DNA of 64,000 bases, taken from assembly GCA_013398015.1 (NCBI GenBank), contig VZRR01004735.1:249547-313546 (forward strand). The letters are read 5' to 3'. The first letter of the stretch is position 1; each line of letters opens with the position of its first letter. The notes under the pieces are model-generated. The model made no database searches. It saw only the letters and a list, made by a program, of their open reading frames with translations, and was not told the origin of the DNA. Shown piece by piece: positions 48,272 through 60,100 of this stretch. The stretch is from Oreocharis arfaki (taxonomy: Eukaryota; Chordata; Aves; Passeriformes; Paramythiidae). Both the position numbers and the translations under genes were made by a program.

Positions 48272-51200
48272 CTACAAAATCTATGCATGTGTGGCACAGC
48301 AGCACATAGTGGGCACTTTCAAACCCTGCAGAGCTGAGCAATAACCTATGTAGGCTTGAAATCTCAGCATCAACATAAAAAACAGCCATGGATCGCATTG
48401 CAAGAAAATTTCCTTTCATGTGCTGAGGAGGTGGTGCTATGCTTGCCCATGTTCTGGGGGTTTTGTTGAGCTTGGCTCACTTTGCCCCTTTCAACTTTCA
48501 GTGCAAGGTTAGTAGAAAATACTATTGATCAAAGGAAATTTGCTTTTTTTTTAAACACTTACTGCTTTTATGTAGAGATAAGAGAAATGAAACACAAACA
48601 AAGTAAAGCTGATGTAAGATTATAGAAGATGGTTTCCTTTTGGGGGAGAATAACAAGAAGTTCTATGAAGTACTTTGTTCTCAGCTACTACTCCGAGGTG
48701 GGAATTACAGAAACCACAATTTTTTTGTAACCTGGTCCCAAACACCTGTCTCCTGTGATCAGAGACATTTGTGAGATCCCCAAAATAACCATCGGACTCG
48801 AGTTTATATGAGGGAGAGAGACAACAGTGCTCCAAGCACCACCCTTTGGTGGGGAAGTACTCTGAAGACCCAACTACCACAACTGTCAGCCACAGACATA
48901 TCAATAAAAAGAGAAAAAAAGAGAAGATGATCTGTCACTGAATGTTGAACTTATTTTCTGTCCTGGGCTTAGAGCATGCAGGCAGGTCTCTCTCCCCTGA
49001 TCCTCATCAGGAGGAATGAGCTGATCACCACTCTACCACAAGAGACAAGAAGCATCCTTGTGAAGAGATGCATAAAAACATCTGAACATTTACAGAACTC
49101 ACCTGGGGTGGCACTGGCAGAGTTCCTGCCTGCCTCTCACAGCTCAGCAGAGGACACCACCTCTCCCTTCATCCCTGCTTTCAGCAGTGGGGTGAAGTCA
49201 GCCCTGGTGAAATTCCTTTCTGCAGCCAGGATTAGCACCAGTGGCTGGTAGCTGTGGGACCCTGGAGGTTACACTGTGGAAGCCCTTGTGAGGAGCGAGA
49301 TCCACCAGCACAGCTTTCTGACACTCCCAGCTAAGCCCCAGCCCTGACCCTTCTGGGCCTGCTCAGAGCCCAGAGTATCTGCTCTCTCAGGACACAGAAA
49401 ACCAATCCCAGCGGCCTCATATGAGACCATTAAAGTGTCTGTATTCTCACACACCTGTATTTTTTTTGACTCGATTTTTATTCTTTCACACCTGTGAAGA
49501 ATGGTTGTTTCCCTCTGCACCCAGCTTTTCAGCAAGTTTGTTTGCAATCACCAAGAAGCTCTTTTCTATGCACGGTGAATACTGAGAAATGACAAATGCT
49601 CACTTTTTATTTAATAGGCCTCTCATTTGTTTGGCAATAAAAGGTATTGTCAGTAAGTTTAATAAAGCCTGTATTCACAACAATGAATACAGTCCATAAA
49701 ATATTAGAGGGTGAATTTATTAACACATGTGCTAATTTATTAACACATTAGACCAACCCAAAATCATTCTGAATGTGTACATATCTGAATAGCTTTGAAA
49801 ATCTGACTATCCCTGATTGTAAGCAAGGAATGCTGCTGCTGAACTTGTGCTTTTTTTAATTTATATTCAAATTACTATGAAATTATGTAGCTCTTTCTTA
49901 ACTGATGATCATCCCTCTAATCTACTAATTATTCCAATTCCACAATAGACAGAGTACTTTATAGTCTGATATTTCTAAATTGCTTTCATGTTCAATTACT
50001 TATAATTATACAAACAAGTCTAAAATTGATGATCTGTGCATATAATTATAGATTCTGGAACTCAGCATAAGCAAATAAAGGAAACTACCCTTATTATGAC
50101 AACACAGTTTCTAATAGGCACTGCAAATTTAATTGCAGTAAAGGGTGGATGGTGTTTTTATGTGATTAGTAACAAAACTGTTATTTCAGGATAATTAAAC
50201 GATAATGTGGGCACTGGAGCTCAGTCTTCGACCAATCTTTTTCTAAGTTTAAGGTGAAGGAGCCCCACCAAATTAAAAAACTGAGTATATTAAATTGAAC
50301 AGTGTTTTCTTCTGTAAGTATTGTTAAAAATATAATGACGAAATGATGCATGAAACAGTACTGATAAAGTGATTTCTTGTGGCCTCTGTGCTACACGTCA
50401 TAATTTTCAGAAACTCATTTCAGGTTCTTTCCTCTTAGTTTGTCTATGTCCCCACACTAACAGAGAAAGGCAACAGAGCATGTGGTTCATTCTTTTGAAC
50501 TTTGCTGCTACAAGCCTGGCCTTTCTCAGGAATAGAAATGCCTCTTATAAGAGAGACAAGCACCTCAAATTTGTGAAAAAGAAGACTAAAGGGACTTAAA
50601 ACCATGACAAGTGAAAGCATAGAACAGGTACTGCAGAAGGCACATGCAGATGATACAAGAAGGATGGAGTCACAGACTGCAATGAGGAGATAAATCCAAG
50701 TTCAATACAACCCCACATAAGCATCTTCACTATGAAGAAAAGACTGTTTCTTTACACAGAGTTTATTTTCTAGGATATAAACTAAGCTACTGGGCCATGA
50801 CTTGCAATCCCCCAGTAAAGAAAACAGTCAAAATAGAAAAGTTTAACAATTGTGACTTGACTTGGTGTGAGTTGCCCACAATTTCCCAGTGAGTTGTCCG
50901 CAATTTTAATATCTAAGGCATCCTTTCATATTTACATTTAACTTGCACATCTTTAAGTCAATAACAAGACTTATTTACTTTAATGGTGCAGCATTAGGGC
51001 TCATGGAGAAGATAAATTGATCTGATTAAACTTTATTTTCTGGATCATTTAAGCATCAGGAAACTACTTTTCCTACATTATCAAGCCTTCTGATGAGAAA
51101 TAAAACTTTTTTAAACTTGAGTCACAAATTACTGACTACGCTCTCTTACTATAGGAAGAGGCACACTTTTATTTCAATCAAACAGAAAGGTAGGAGAAAT

Positions 51201-51860
51201 TAGATTCTCATTGACATTAACTCATCTCTTAATGGAAAAAATATGTCTCTTTGTAGCTTTTCATGGCTGCCATGTAGGCAGTTCTTTAATATGAAGGCTC
51301 CCTAGTCACAAAATTTATTTAATTTTTAACTCTTTTTTTTCTGCATTATTTCTTAATCCATAGTTAAGCCATGAATTATTGTAGAACAGGGATAGATGTT
51401 CTTAAGTGTGTGAAAATGAGTTTCCCTCTGCCTTCAGAAACCCTTGGAAGGTTGATTGGCCTTAAGAAGTGGAGAGCTGTGCTGGAGGAAAACAAACACC
51501 GGACAGTGGCAACCCAAAGAAATACGGTTTGAAAATGGAGATCTCATTTAATAGCTAAACTAGTACAACGTCTTTCTACTGCCTCAGAAGGCATCCATCT
51601 CCCTCCTCCTTTTCTGATGGCAGCTAACTTGTGCTGCTTCCCTTGCATGGCTCATTAATCTGGAAAAAATTAGTTGTACAGTCACAAAATTAGTAACTTA
51701 TGAATAGCCAAGGTATCACAAAGGAAGAAGGCAGGGCTTTCTGTCTTAGAGCTGGAAATAAGAAAGATTGTGAAGGCTGCTTGTGTGGGAAAGAGTTAAC
51801 AGGTTAGCTGTGCTGCACCACAAAATCTCCTCCTGCTGCAGGATGGTTTGCCTCACTTTA
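48272..51860. other. No gene recognised; very AT-rich 49.6-50.3 kb
   Basis: From 49600 to 50340 the DNA is strongly AT-rich, with CATATAATTATAGATTC-like patches and a repeated TTATTAACACAT (near 49717 and 49737). A 21-bp imperfect duplication (GTGAGTTGCCCACAATTT / GTGAGTTGTCCGCAATTT) lies at 50868-50907. The 91-codon frame at 48976-49251 matches nothing I know. Confidence 0.4.
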
Positions 51861-51863
51861 TCT

Positions 51864-51992
51864 GAAAAAAAAACCTACACGAAACCCTGAAACAAAGAAA
51901 CAAAGAAACAAAGAACCCCCCCAAACTCATAAACCAACCAACCAAAAAAACCCCAAACACACAAAAAACCCCACCCGCAGCAACAAAAAACC
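51864..51992 (+). repeat. A/C-rich low-complexity tract
   Basis: Poor in G and T, with ACAAAGAA repeated three times (about 51890-51915), AACCAACCAACC and runs of CCCC/AAAA. It is the complement type of the GT-rich tract at 27.4 kb. Confidence 0.88.
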
Positions 51993-52244
51993 AGCTTTGC
52001 TGAAAGATGCTGTATCACGCTGGGACAAGCTTTTGTCTAAAATAGCTCCATACAGCCACCTCTAGGAAAAGAAGGAAAACCCAAACCCAATGATATGTGT
52101 TTACAATAGACACAGTTACACCATAACACAAGCTGCCCTATGAGAAGGCCTGAAAAATTACGGCTTAAAAACTGCCGAGACGGCGAGCAATCCCTCTTGC
52201 ATGCAATGCCTGACTTGACCACGAGATGGAAGTGAAGTTTAAAA

Positions 52245-52570
52245 ATTAAATTACAATCTGACCAGAGCGGAACTGTGCGACTGCGCAGTCACCTCTAATG
52301 CCATCTAATCGACAAGTGAGGGTTATTATCAGTATGGGGATTTCGTAGCTCCTTGCCCTCTGCTCGGCAGCCTGGGATGCAATCAGTACAAGTAAATATT
52401 GTACTGACATGTCACAGTGGGATTTCATTTGGGGTAGAATAAAACACAGCCTTTGATTCTTGCCTTGGATTTTCAACTGATACAGCACCACAAGCTGTGA
52501 TCCGTTATGTTTTCTCCCCTCCCAGCTCCAGGGGATGATTATTCCTGAAATAATTAATTGGTAGACAAAA
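52245..52570. promoter_or_regulatory. Candidate conserved regulatory block with a palindrome
   Basis: A CpG-bearing patch in otherwise CpG-poor DNA. It holds the perfect 12-bp palindrome GACTGCGCAGTC (52279-52290, with an NRF1-like TGCGCA centre), ATCTAATCGAC, TAATTAATTGG at the right end and no low-complexity drift. Retained CpGs and mixed factor sites suggest constraint, but no alignment is available. No coding frame runs through it. Confidence 0.3.
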
Positions 52571-55270
52571 AAAGCAAAGATCTCCTTATTCCTGAATGTT
52601 TTAAATCGTGCACTAGAAATGTCAAACTAGTTCAGGAGTAATTAGTCAACAAGTTGCTATGCACAGAACTGAGTTGAACACAATGAAGATTATTGCTGTG
52701 CAAAAACCCGCAGAGCTGTGGATGCTGATGCACCTTTAGCAAACAGAAAAGATCTGCAGGGGAAACAGGTTTCCCCTCTTTTGTATCCTTTCTGTGAAAG
52801 ATAAAAGCTTAATATTAGAGCAGGAATGGCCTGCAGTGCTGTGGGTAGTTCTTTTAGAAACATTGCAAGATTTTCTTCTTAGATGGAGAACTAAGGACTC
52901 CACAATCTAAATAGCTCCCTCACACACAGGAAAGAAGTGGTAGGGCACATACTGAACAGGTAGGAAAACTGAGACAGAAGGGTTAAGACCCATGTCCTCT
53001 AATGCATTGAGGTGATTTTCCAAGATGTACAGGCTGTTCCTAAAATCACACACCCTGGAAGTGGTTCCTTGGTGTCAGGTTTGCAGTTGCACATACCCCA
53101 ATTCCACGGTGGGAGCCTCGTCCATGATGGGGTCCTACCACACTCTTTAGTGCCAGCAGAAAAGATAAAGAACTAAGAAGAGATGATTTCAAGGCCTTTC
53201 CTAGGCATTGACCTACACTTGGAGCACCTGGTGATTGCAACTACTGATAAGGTATTATGAATCTGAAAATAACCCCCAAAACAAACAAACAAAAATCATC
53301 TTGTTTTTTTACTATAGTATCCTTTATATGCAGCTCAGAAGTGAGGCTGAATCATATTCATTACATGCAGTGAAGACTGAGGCTATCAGACTAGATAACA
53401 TGGGCATAAATAGGCAGAGGTATGAAAAGTATTAAACTGCCTTAGGCTGTTTACGGAGTGTTCAAACAGAACAGCAATGTAGCTGCACGTTTTTGCCGAT
53501 GGAGGACCACATATTGACTCATTATGTGCCTGAGCCCAAAGTGCTTTTCAGAAGTATCCTTCTAGGTATACCATTTATGTGTTCTCATGTTTACCTTCCT
53601 GCTAACCATCACTGAGATGTACAAAAACTAGGACATGTCAATGGAAACATGGACTCAGTAATGGAGAAATGTCTGAAATAGGCAATTTCTTGAGGACATG
53701 GCAAGTCCTCTTCTAATATAGAAATGCAGGAAACAAAGTGGAAACTCTCCCTGCACAATACATAAAGGTTGTCTTTCACTGGTACATGTTTACAACCACC
53801 TTCTAAGACCAAGATTATTTCGGTTCATGATACGTAAATACACAAGGCTGGACACAACCCAGAGCAGGGACCCATAAGAACCCTGCTGCTCACACTTTAA
53901 AAACTCTATACACAATAAACTGGTTACATTTATAAAAACTCCTACCAAAATTGCAATATGCTTTGGAAACTATGCAGAGAATTGTTTTCCTCGCTGCAGG
54001 TGAAACTGGGCAGCACAATGATCAGATAAAGTTGCTTTTAGACCCACATAATTTGTCTTTTCAGAACTGCTGACTTGTTACTCTAAACATTTCTCTAGGC
54101 TGGCAGGTGATAGAGATGCTAACAGAAAGTTGGTAAATAATTTCCTCACATAATTTCATTCCTGCTCTAGCTGGAAATAAACATAATGAACAAGTAGCTG
54201 GCAAGTCAAAAAGGAGGACAATCCTTTTTCATATTAAACACTCAGTCTGCATTTTTTCCCTAATAAATAAGGGCTAAGATAGCTACCAGCACAATCAACA
54301 GAGCATATCCAGAATGCTCCGGAATAATCTTAGTTCCTGAGGGCAGAGAGGGAGTACCATTTTATGCTACCACTGATCAAGTATGCAAGTCAGAAGTCGT
54401 TCTAAGTAAGAAACAGAGGTCCCAACACTGGAAAACAGATACCAAACCCTCAGGTGGCTTAGACATAAACACACAGAGAGCAAAGGATGCTCATTTTTAC
54501 AGGTGAGAGATGACAACAGCTCCCTGGTTACTTTCATTACAGATAGGTCTTGGCTCAGTGTTGAGGATCACTTTTGAACTCAGAAGAGTTGCTGGGTCCT
54601 CCATCAGCTCTTTCTGTTGCTTCACCTCCAGCGATGCTGATTCTTCTGCAAGCCTTTGGCAAACACCAACCTACTGCTGCTCATGTGCAGAGCTACAGTT
54701 AAATCGTTTGCAAGCTTGTCTTGTGTCCTTCCTTATGAGAAGAAGGACACCATGGCACTGCCACCAACTGAAGTTCTTGCTAAAGAAGTCTCTTGGCTGC
54801 TCTGTGACATTAAAACGCTAATGCATGCTCCCTTTTCTGAGGGGAAAATTACTTTAAAAGCTCACACAGCTGCATCATTTGATTAAAATCATGCTTCTTG
54901 TGACAATGCAGGCTCTCCTTTGCTATTTAAAGCAAAATACATGTTTTTGCATATAGGTGCAAATAATCACAGAGACACATCAATCATACTTCACAATAAC
55001 CACCTCACTTGACATGTCTGAATCAGCCATCACTCACAGTGGGGAAAAAAAAGGTACATCTTTTCCCCCACCCCAGACCCTAACCGAATGCCTAATTAAT
55101 GCATTTCAGTCACTTGAAAACACAACTACGCCTTGACAGAAGGCTTTAAGTCTGAAAGTGTCTCAGGTAATAAAATACAAAGCTCTGAAATGTTCCATGT
55201 TGAGCAAGTACCTGAAAGCCTGAGCCTGAATCATCTGAACCTCAGCCGTGCAAGAAACAGACCACAGGCT
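52571..55270. other. No gene recognised
   Basis: AT-rich unique-looking DNA. A short segment near 52955-53000 (AGGAAAACTGAGACAGAAGG, GTTAAGACCCATGTCCTC) is weakly MIR-like. The plus-strand frame 54510-54821 (103 codons) is unsupported. Confidence 0.4.
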
Positions 55271-55271
55271 G

Positions 55272-55307
55272 TTTCCTTTTTTTTTTCCTTTTTTTTTTTT
55301 TTCTTTT
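55272..55307 (+). repeat. Pyrimidine (T/C) tract
   Basis: An uninterrupted run of T and C of about 36 bases, with TTTCC and poly-T blocks. No A or G within it. Confidence 0.95.
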
Positions 55308-55504
55308 AACCAAAATCACAATCTTCAAATCTTGGTTAAAGCTTTGAGTCTTCTGTAACTCATTTTCCTATTCATTATGCAGGAACTAAGAGCTGATCAT
55401 CATTATAGCTGTTCTAATTGTAACTTACAATCTTTAATCTCTGAGTCCTTCAAAAGATGTTTGATGTACTGCATTTAAGAGCCAGGTGCTGAAACAGACA
55501 ACAG

Positions 55505-55560
55505 GCGAGGCGGAGGGGCGGGGGGAGATGGGGGCGGAGGAGAGAAGGGAAGAAGAAGAT
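55505..55560 (+). repeat. G-rich purine tract with G-quadruplex potential
   Basis: GGCGAGGCGGAGGGGCGGGG continues to GGGGG and GAGGAGAGAAGGGAAGAAG. The G runs are at 55515-55518, 55520-55525, 55530-55534 and 55547-55549. It is an isolated GC-rich, CpG-bearing spot in AT-rich DNA. Confidence 0.85.
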
Positions 55561-56257
55561 AAATTTAACCTTTTTTAACCAAAAGTTGAGTCTGAAAATC
55601 AGGACTATGAAAATCATGCTGGATTTGATCTACAAGTTTTATGAAGAATCAAAATCATCAGAATTCTCTTTGCATTTAGTTTACCTCCCTGTCAGGTCAC
55701 AGCTCATGTTTTGCATGGAAGTTGTGTTTCTCTATGAGAGATGAGGCCAGTTCACACTCAAACAACAGGGATACTTTTATGGGTGAAAAAGAGATGTTAA
55801 ATGCAGCCATTACTGAACAGAAAGTCTAGGGGGAAAAGCACATGAGGTTTTCATTAAGGCAAGTCAGGCATGCGTGCAATTTATAAAATTGTTAGCATCA
55901 AGACTTTTGTGAATTTTTGTAAGTAGCTGATGACAGAAAGTTGGATTCCCTAAATAAAATAGTCCAGGTTTTACAAACACCATAAAAGTATAGAAGCTTT
56001 TCAGAACTAAAAGGTGTTGTATATCTTCAAAGCTAACATGAGATCTAATTTGGTGGCAACGAGCGTGAGCTAGAAGGTTCCTATTCAGCTGTAAACATCT
56101 TCAAATTTCAAGAATTTTCAAATGCAGTTTCTTACACTGAATCTTAGAAATACATCTTTAATTTCACAGGAGAGATCACTGCAAAAAATTCACAACCAAC
56201 CAAACAACCAAAAAACCTCCCAAACCAACAAAACATTTCATAGAAAAATACTTAATG
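55561..56257. other. No gene recognised; short A/C-rich patch
   Basis: AT-rich DNA; 56190-56236 is an A/C-rich low-complexity patch (CAACCAACCAAACAACC) just before the solo LTR. Confidence 0.5.
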
Positions 56258-56262
56258 CAAAG
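56258..56262 (+). other. Target-site duplication, left copy
   Basis: CAAAG immediately before the LTR; its partner is at 56721-56725. Confidence 0.75.
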
Positions 56263-56720
56263 TGTTATAGTTTAGGAATGGTGTTCTCCAATTTAGTGCT
56301 ACCACTGAAGCCACTCCAAACCATGCCCCACTGCCTCCCTTCCTCCTTCCCTTCCTGCTCCCTTGTGGTGGGCTGGAGAAGAGAATTGGAGGTACAAAAG
56401 GTAAAGATCATGAGTCGAGATAAAAACAATTTACTGGAAACAGCAATGAGGTAAGAAAATGAACAGTAAGAGTAAAAATTTCAATAATAAAAGTGTACAA
56501 GAGGTGAACGATCCACATGCAGTGAGCATTCACTGCGAGCCTGACAACAGCCAACTGCTCCCACCGACATGTGACATGCTACCCCCGGCTACCTCGACAC
56601 CCTGAAGAGAGTCCTTCCCCCATCCCTGGAAAATGAACTGATAGAATAATCTCTGAGTCCTAGCCATGCCCCCTCCTGGCTACTGCACAATATAAGCTTG
56701 TCCTGGTCAGAACCAGGACA
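56263..56720 (-). mobile_element. Solo LTR of an avian endogenous retrovirus
   Basis: The 458-bp element has TG...CA ends (TGTTATAG... and ...CCAGGACA; on the minus strand TGTCCTGG...CTATAACA). The 5-bp direct repeat CAAAG flanks it on both sides (56258-56262 and 56721-56725). On the minus strand it follows the general layout of ERVL-like bird LTRs that I remember: a TGTCCTGG start, a TATA-like CTTATATTG (56688-56696), TTGTACACTTTTATTATTG, then CTCATGATCTTTACC and a CCTCCAATTCTCTTCTCC U5-type stretch. No internal gag, pol or env sequence lies next to it, so it is a solo LTR left by recombination. The exact family was not verified. Confidence 0.85.
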
Positions 56721-56725
56721 CAAAG
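56721..56725 (+). other. Target-site duplication, right copy
   Basis: CAAAG immediately after the LTR terminus CCAGGACA. Confidence 0.75.
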
Positions 56726-57131
56726 TTAATCTGATCAAGATGTACAGTATACTTTTAAACATGCAAATTGAAGTGCTACATAGTGTTAGCTAAGACTCCT
56801 TTTATTTATCATAATCCCCAAGAAATACTTATTGTAACTCAGTAACGTGATGAACAGTGTGGCTTGATGTGACTTCTCAGTGACTACATATGAGTACTAA
56901 AGAAATGCATATAAATCAAGTCTTGGTAATTCAGACTTGACTGTCTTTCTTTCCATTTCTTTCAATGTATAACAAATATAGAGCACTTATTAGATACAGA
57001 TGCCATAGCTCATTACAGATAGATTAGTGCCCTGGGTCTGCTCCCTGTCCCTGGAGCTTCAGTTTCAGTCCTTGTGTCAGGAAGGGCTCATATTTTTCTT
57101 CTGTGAAGGTATCTGAAACTAGAGACATAAT

Positions 57132-57160
57132 TTGTACAGGAAATACAAATTCCTGTACAA
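57132..57160. repeat. Perfect 11-bp inverted repeat
   Basis: TTGTACAGGAA (57132-57142) and its reverse complement TTCCTGTACAA (57150-57160) enclose a 7-base loop. A further ATTCCTGTACAAT copy follows at 57164-57176. Confidence 0.92.
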
Positions 57161-57176
57161 ATACATTCCTGTACAA

Positions 57177-60100
57177 TGCCGAATCTATCCATTTTGACAA
57201 GACTGTTTTACCTGGTTTTATTTCCTAGTAAAAATCCCAACACTGGGAATTGCTGTACACTGCATTCAAAATAAAAGAAAGCTGTCTTCAAATCCCATAA
57301 GAAATATTAGCAACCTAAGGAGAATTTAATCATCAAGAATAGACTCACTTGGTCACCTGAAATTTCTGGTTCGTTTCGCTTGGTCAAGAATAAAACCTAA
57401 TTGATGCAGTTATTTATCCCCTTCTCTCACAAAATGGGTCACATTCTGTGAAAGCAGCAGAATTATGGTGGTATAAAATTGCAAGGGGGGAAAATCCGGC
57501 TTTGTGTGGGAGTAATGAAGAATAGAGAACTCAGGCACATACAAAGGCTTGCAGTACATACTGTCCACCTGTTTTGTGAACTTCTTCTGTCAAGCCACTG
57601 TTCAGTGGGGATGAAATTAAAGGAGAGCCTGAACCAGGGGAATTCTGAGTAGTCACTGATTTTCCTTGCTTTTTGCCATAACTAGGGAGGGCTTGTTTAC
57701 TTAATTTTTGCAAGATGTGAGTGACGTCTGCCACACAGTGAAGAAAGATTTATAGAATCAGCTTTTGAATGCAAACAATGTGATTTAATGGCAACATTTC
57801 ATATAACGCAGGTTCTTTTATCAAGGAGAGATACATGGACTAATGCTGAGGAAGGCATCTAGTTAAAATGAAAACTACATAGAATGATGGCTTAAGCAAA
57901 TAATGTTCATTAGCAATTGAGGGATTTGAAAGAGATTTTCATAGATAGGAAAAAATCCACAGAGGAATTCTCATATAAAGCCTTTAAAACCCAACACATA
58001 CATCTGAAAGGCCTCACTAGTGAGGGATGAGCAGATTATTCAGTTATCCTCCTTCTCGGGATGTGAGAGATGGCACAGAAGGTACTCCCTGTTTAATGAG
58101 TGAAGGCTGAAGAGAGCACTACATCCAACACAGTAGCATCAATTACACAGAGGGACCACCAAAATGGGCCTCAATGTGATGATGGAGCTCTGTGACATGG
58201 AAGGTAGGGAGGCTGGTGTGAATGGAGGAGTTAAAATGAAGATAAAGACAACAGATTCATCACAGAGGAGCCTCCCAACTACTCTAAAAAAATCTCTTCC
58301 TCAAACCCAGAAGGCTGCAGTAAGGGAAAAGAGGGTCAAAGCATGAACTGGAAGAAGTATTAGAGAAAATAAGGAGAAAGAAAGACAGAAAAAGCTGCGT
58401 AGTAAAATCAGGAAACTGAGGGATTATTTGCTTCTGCACAGAATAAACAAGGAGCTCAAAGCACACCACGCAGGGATTACCCTGTAAAATACATTAGAAC
58501 TATAAAAGCATTGGAGATCTTTCTTAGTTGTTGTACTGGAGACAAAAACTGTATTAATTGTTAGCCTTTTAAAGGTACAGCAGTATACTGGTGCCTAGAG
58601 ACACTTTCTGACAAGTGCTGCAGAGGTGCATTATAGCACTGTCCATGCACACAGCTGTTCACAGTACAACTGTAAAACTCAGACACAACATACAGATACA
58701 GAAAATGATTGCAGATAACATGCCCAAAATAAACACCATAAATTTCATGCCAAGAAGAGACCCTACTCCTTCAATGCACACACATGGGTGCACAAATGCC
58801 CACCCCCAAAGGCCTGATAATCAGCAAGAATTTTGTAGGCCCCAAGCAAAAGCTAAGTTTGAGAGAGAAATTTGAAGGAGAGCACTAAGAGTTTTGTAAA
58901 GCTTTGTGGAAAGCATTCCTAAGCACAATGGAGAGAGGAGACAGCAGGGAGGCGTTTGATAGGAGAGGGGAGAGATGAGGGAGGAAGTCTGGCTGCAGAT
59001 GACAGCTAAGGGAAGCACAGTTACAAAAGCAGCCAGGCAGGGAGGATGAAAATTCCAAGTGCTTCCCCCAGGTTAGCCTACTTTCCTCTGGTGGGTGCTG
59101 GCTCCTTCCCTCCTGCCTCCTTGTTCCTCTCCATTTCACTTTCTTCCGTTGCCCACCTTTCCTTGCTTCTTCAAAGCAGGAGAGCTGACTACTAAATCGA
59201 AGCAGCTCTACTTCAAACAAAACACATCAAAACCATCTCCATTAGAGCCATCACATTGTTCACTATGCTTTCCCACTCCTCTCTGCATCCATATTACCAT
59301 TTAACTCAGGCGCTCCTTGGGTTATTCTGTGTTGCAAGTTCTGACCATACTTAAGACTCCATTTCCACGGCTTTTGGGCACATGCAATAAGCATGGCTAG
59401 TAACACACGTCCTGAGAGAGGTCAGTGGCTTGATAGAACATAGAAAGTAGCTCCAAAAATAATATATAACATGCTGAGCAGAAGGGATCCAAAGAGTGCA
59501 GTAGTAGCACTGGAAACCCGATCTAAAAAAACAAAAAGCTTTGTTTCTTTGTTACAAGAAAGAAGTGTGGATGGTCAAGACAGTATTTTAAAGGATGAAA
59601 GTGCAGTAGCAAAGATGGGAGAGAAGACAAAATAGAATTTTATTGGTGCAAAAATTAAAAGCCACATAGAAGATGTACTCTTGGGTCATTTTCATCATAA
59701 CATAGACAAATTTTTATTTAAATCATTTCTGTGCATGTCTGTAAAAAAAGATTTTCTGGGATGAATTTATTTTTAATAGCTGATTTTTTCTATTTTCTCT
59801 TCTCATTCAAAAGAAGACAATCTTTCTGTATGCTAAATCATGTGAAAATTTGCTGGTTTGTTCCGCATCTCCAGGTTGGGGAGAAAATAACAGAGGGGAA
59901 AGAACTAATCGGAGACTAGAGCAGAGACACACAAGTCTGAGTAATTTTAAACTTGTGACATAAAACCATGGTGACCTGTCAGGGTACTTGTTACGATGTG
60001 TGCCTGGCAGGCTTCCCAGGCCCACAACAGGCCATTACATCTGTCACAAGCCAACTTAATCCTTTCAATACTTTTTAAAAGATTTTTTTTTGTCAACACT

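Noticed and set aside
52955..53000. Another MIR-like core (AGGAAAACTGAGACAGAAGG)
   Set aside because: Too short and diverged to separate from chance; only mentioned in the gap description.
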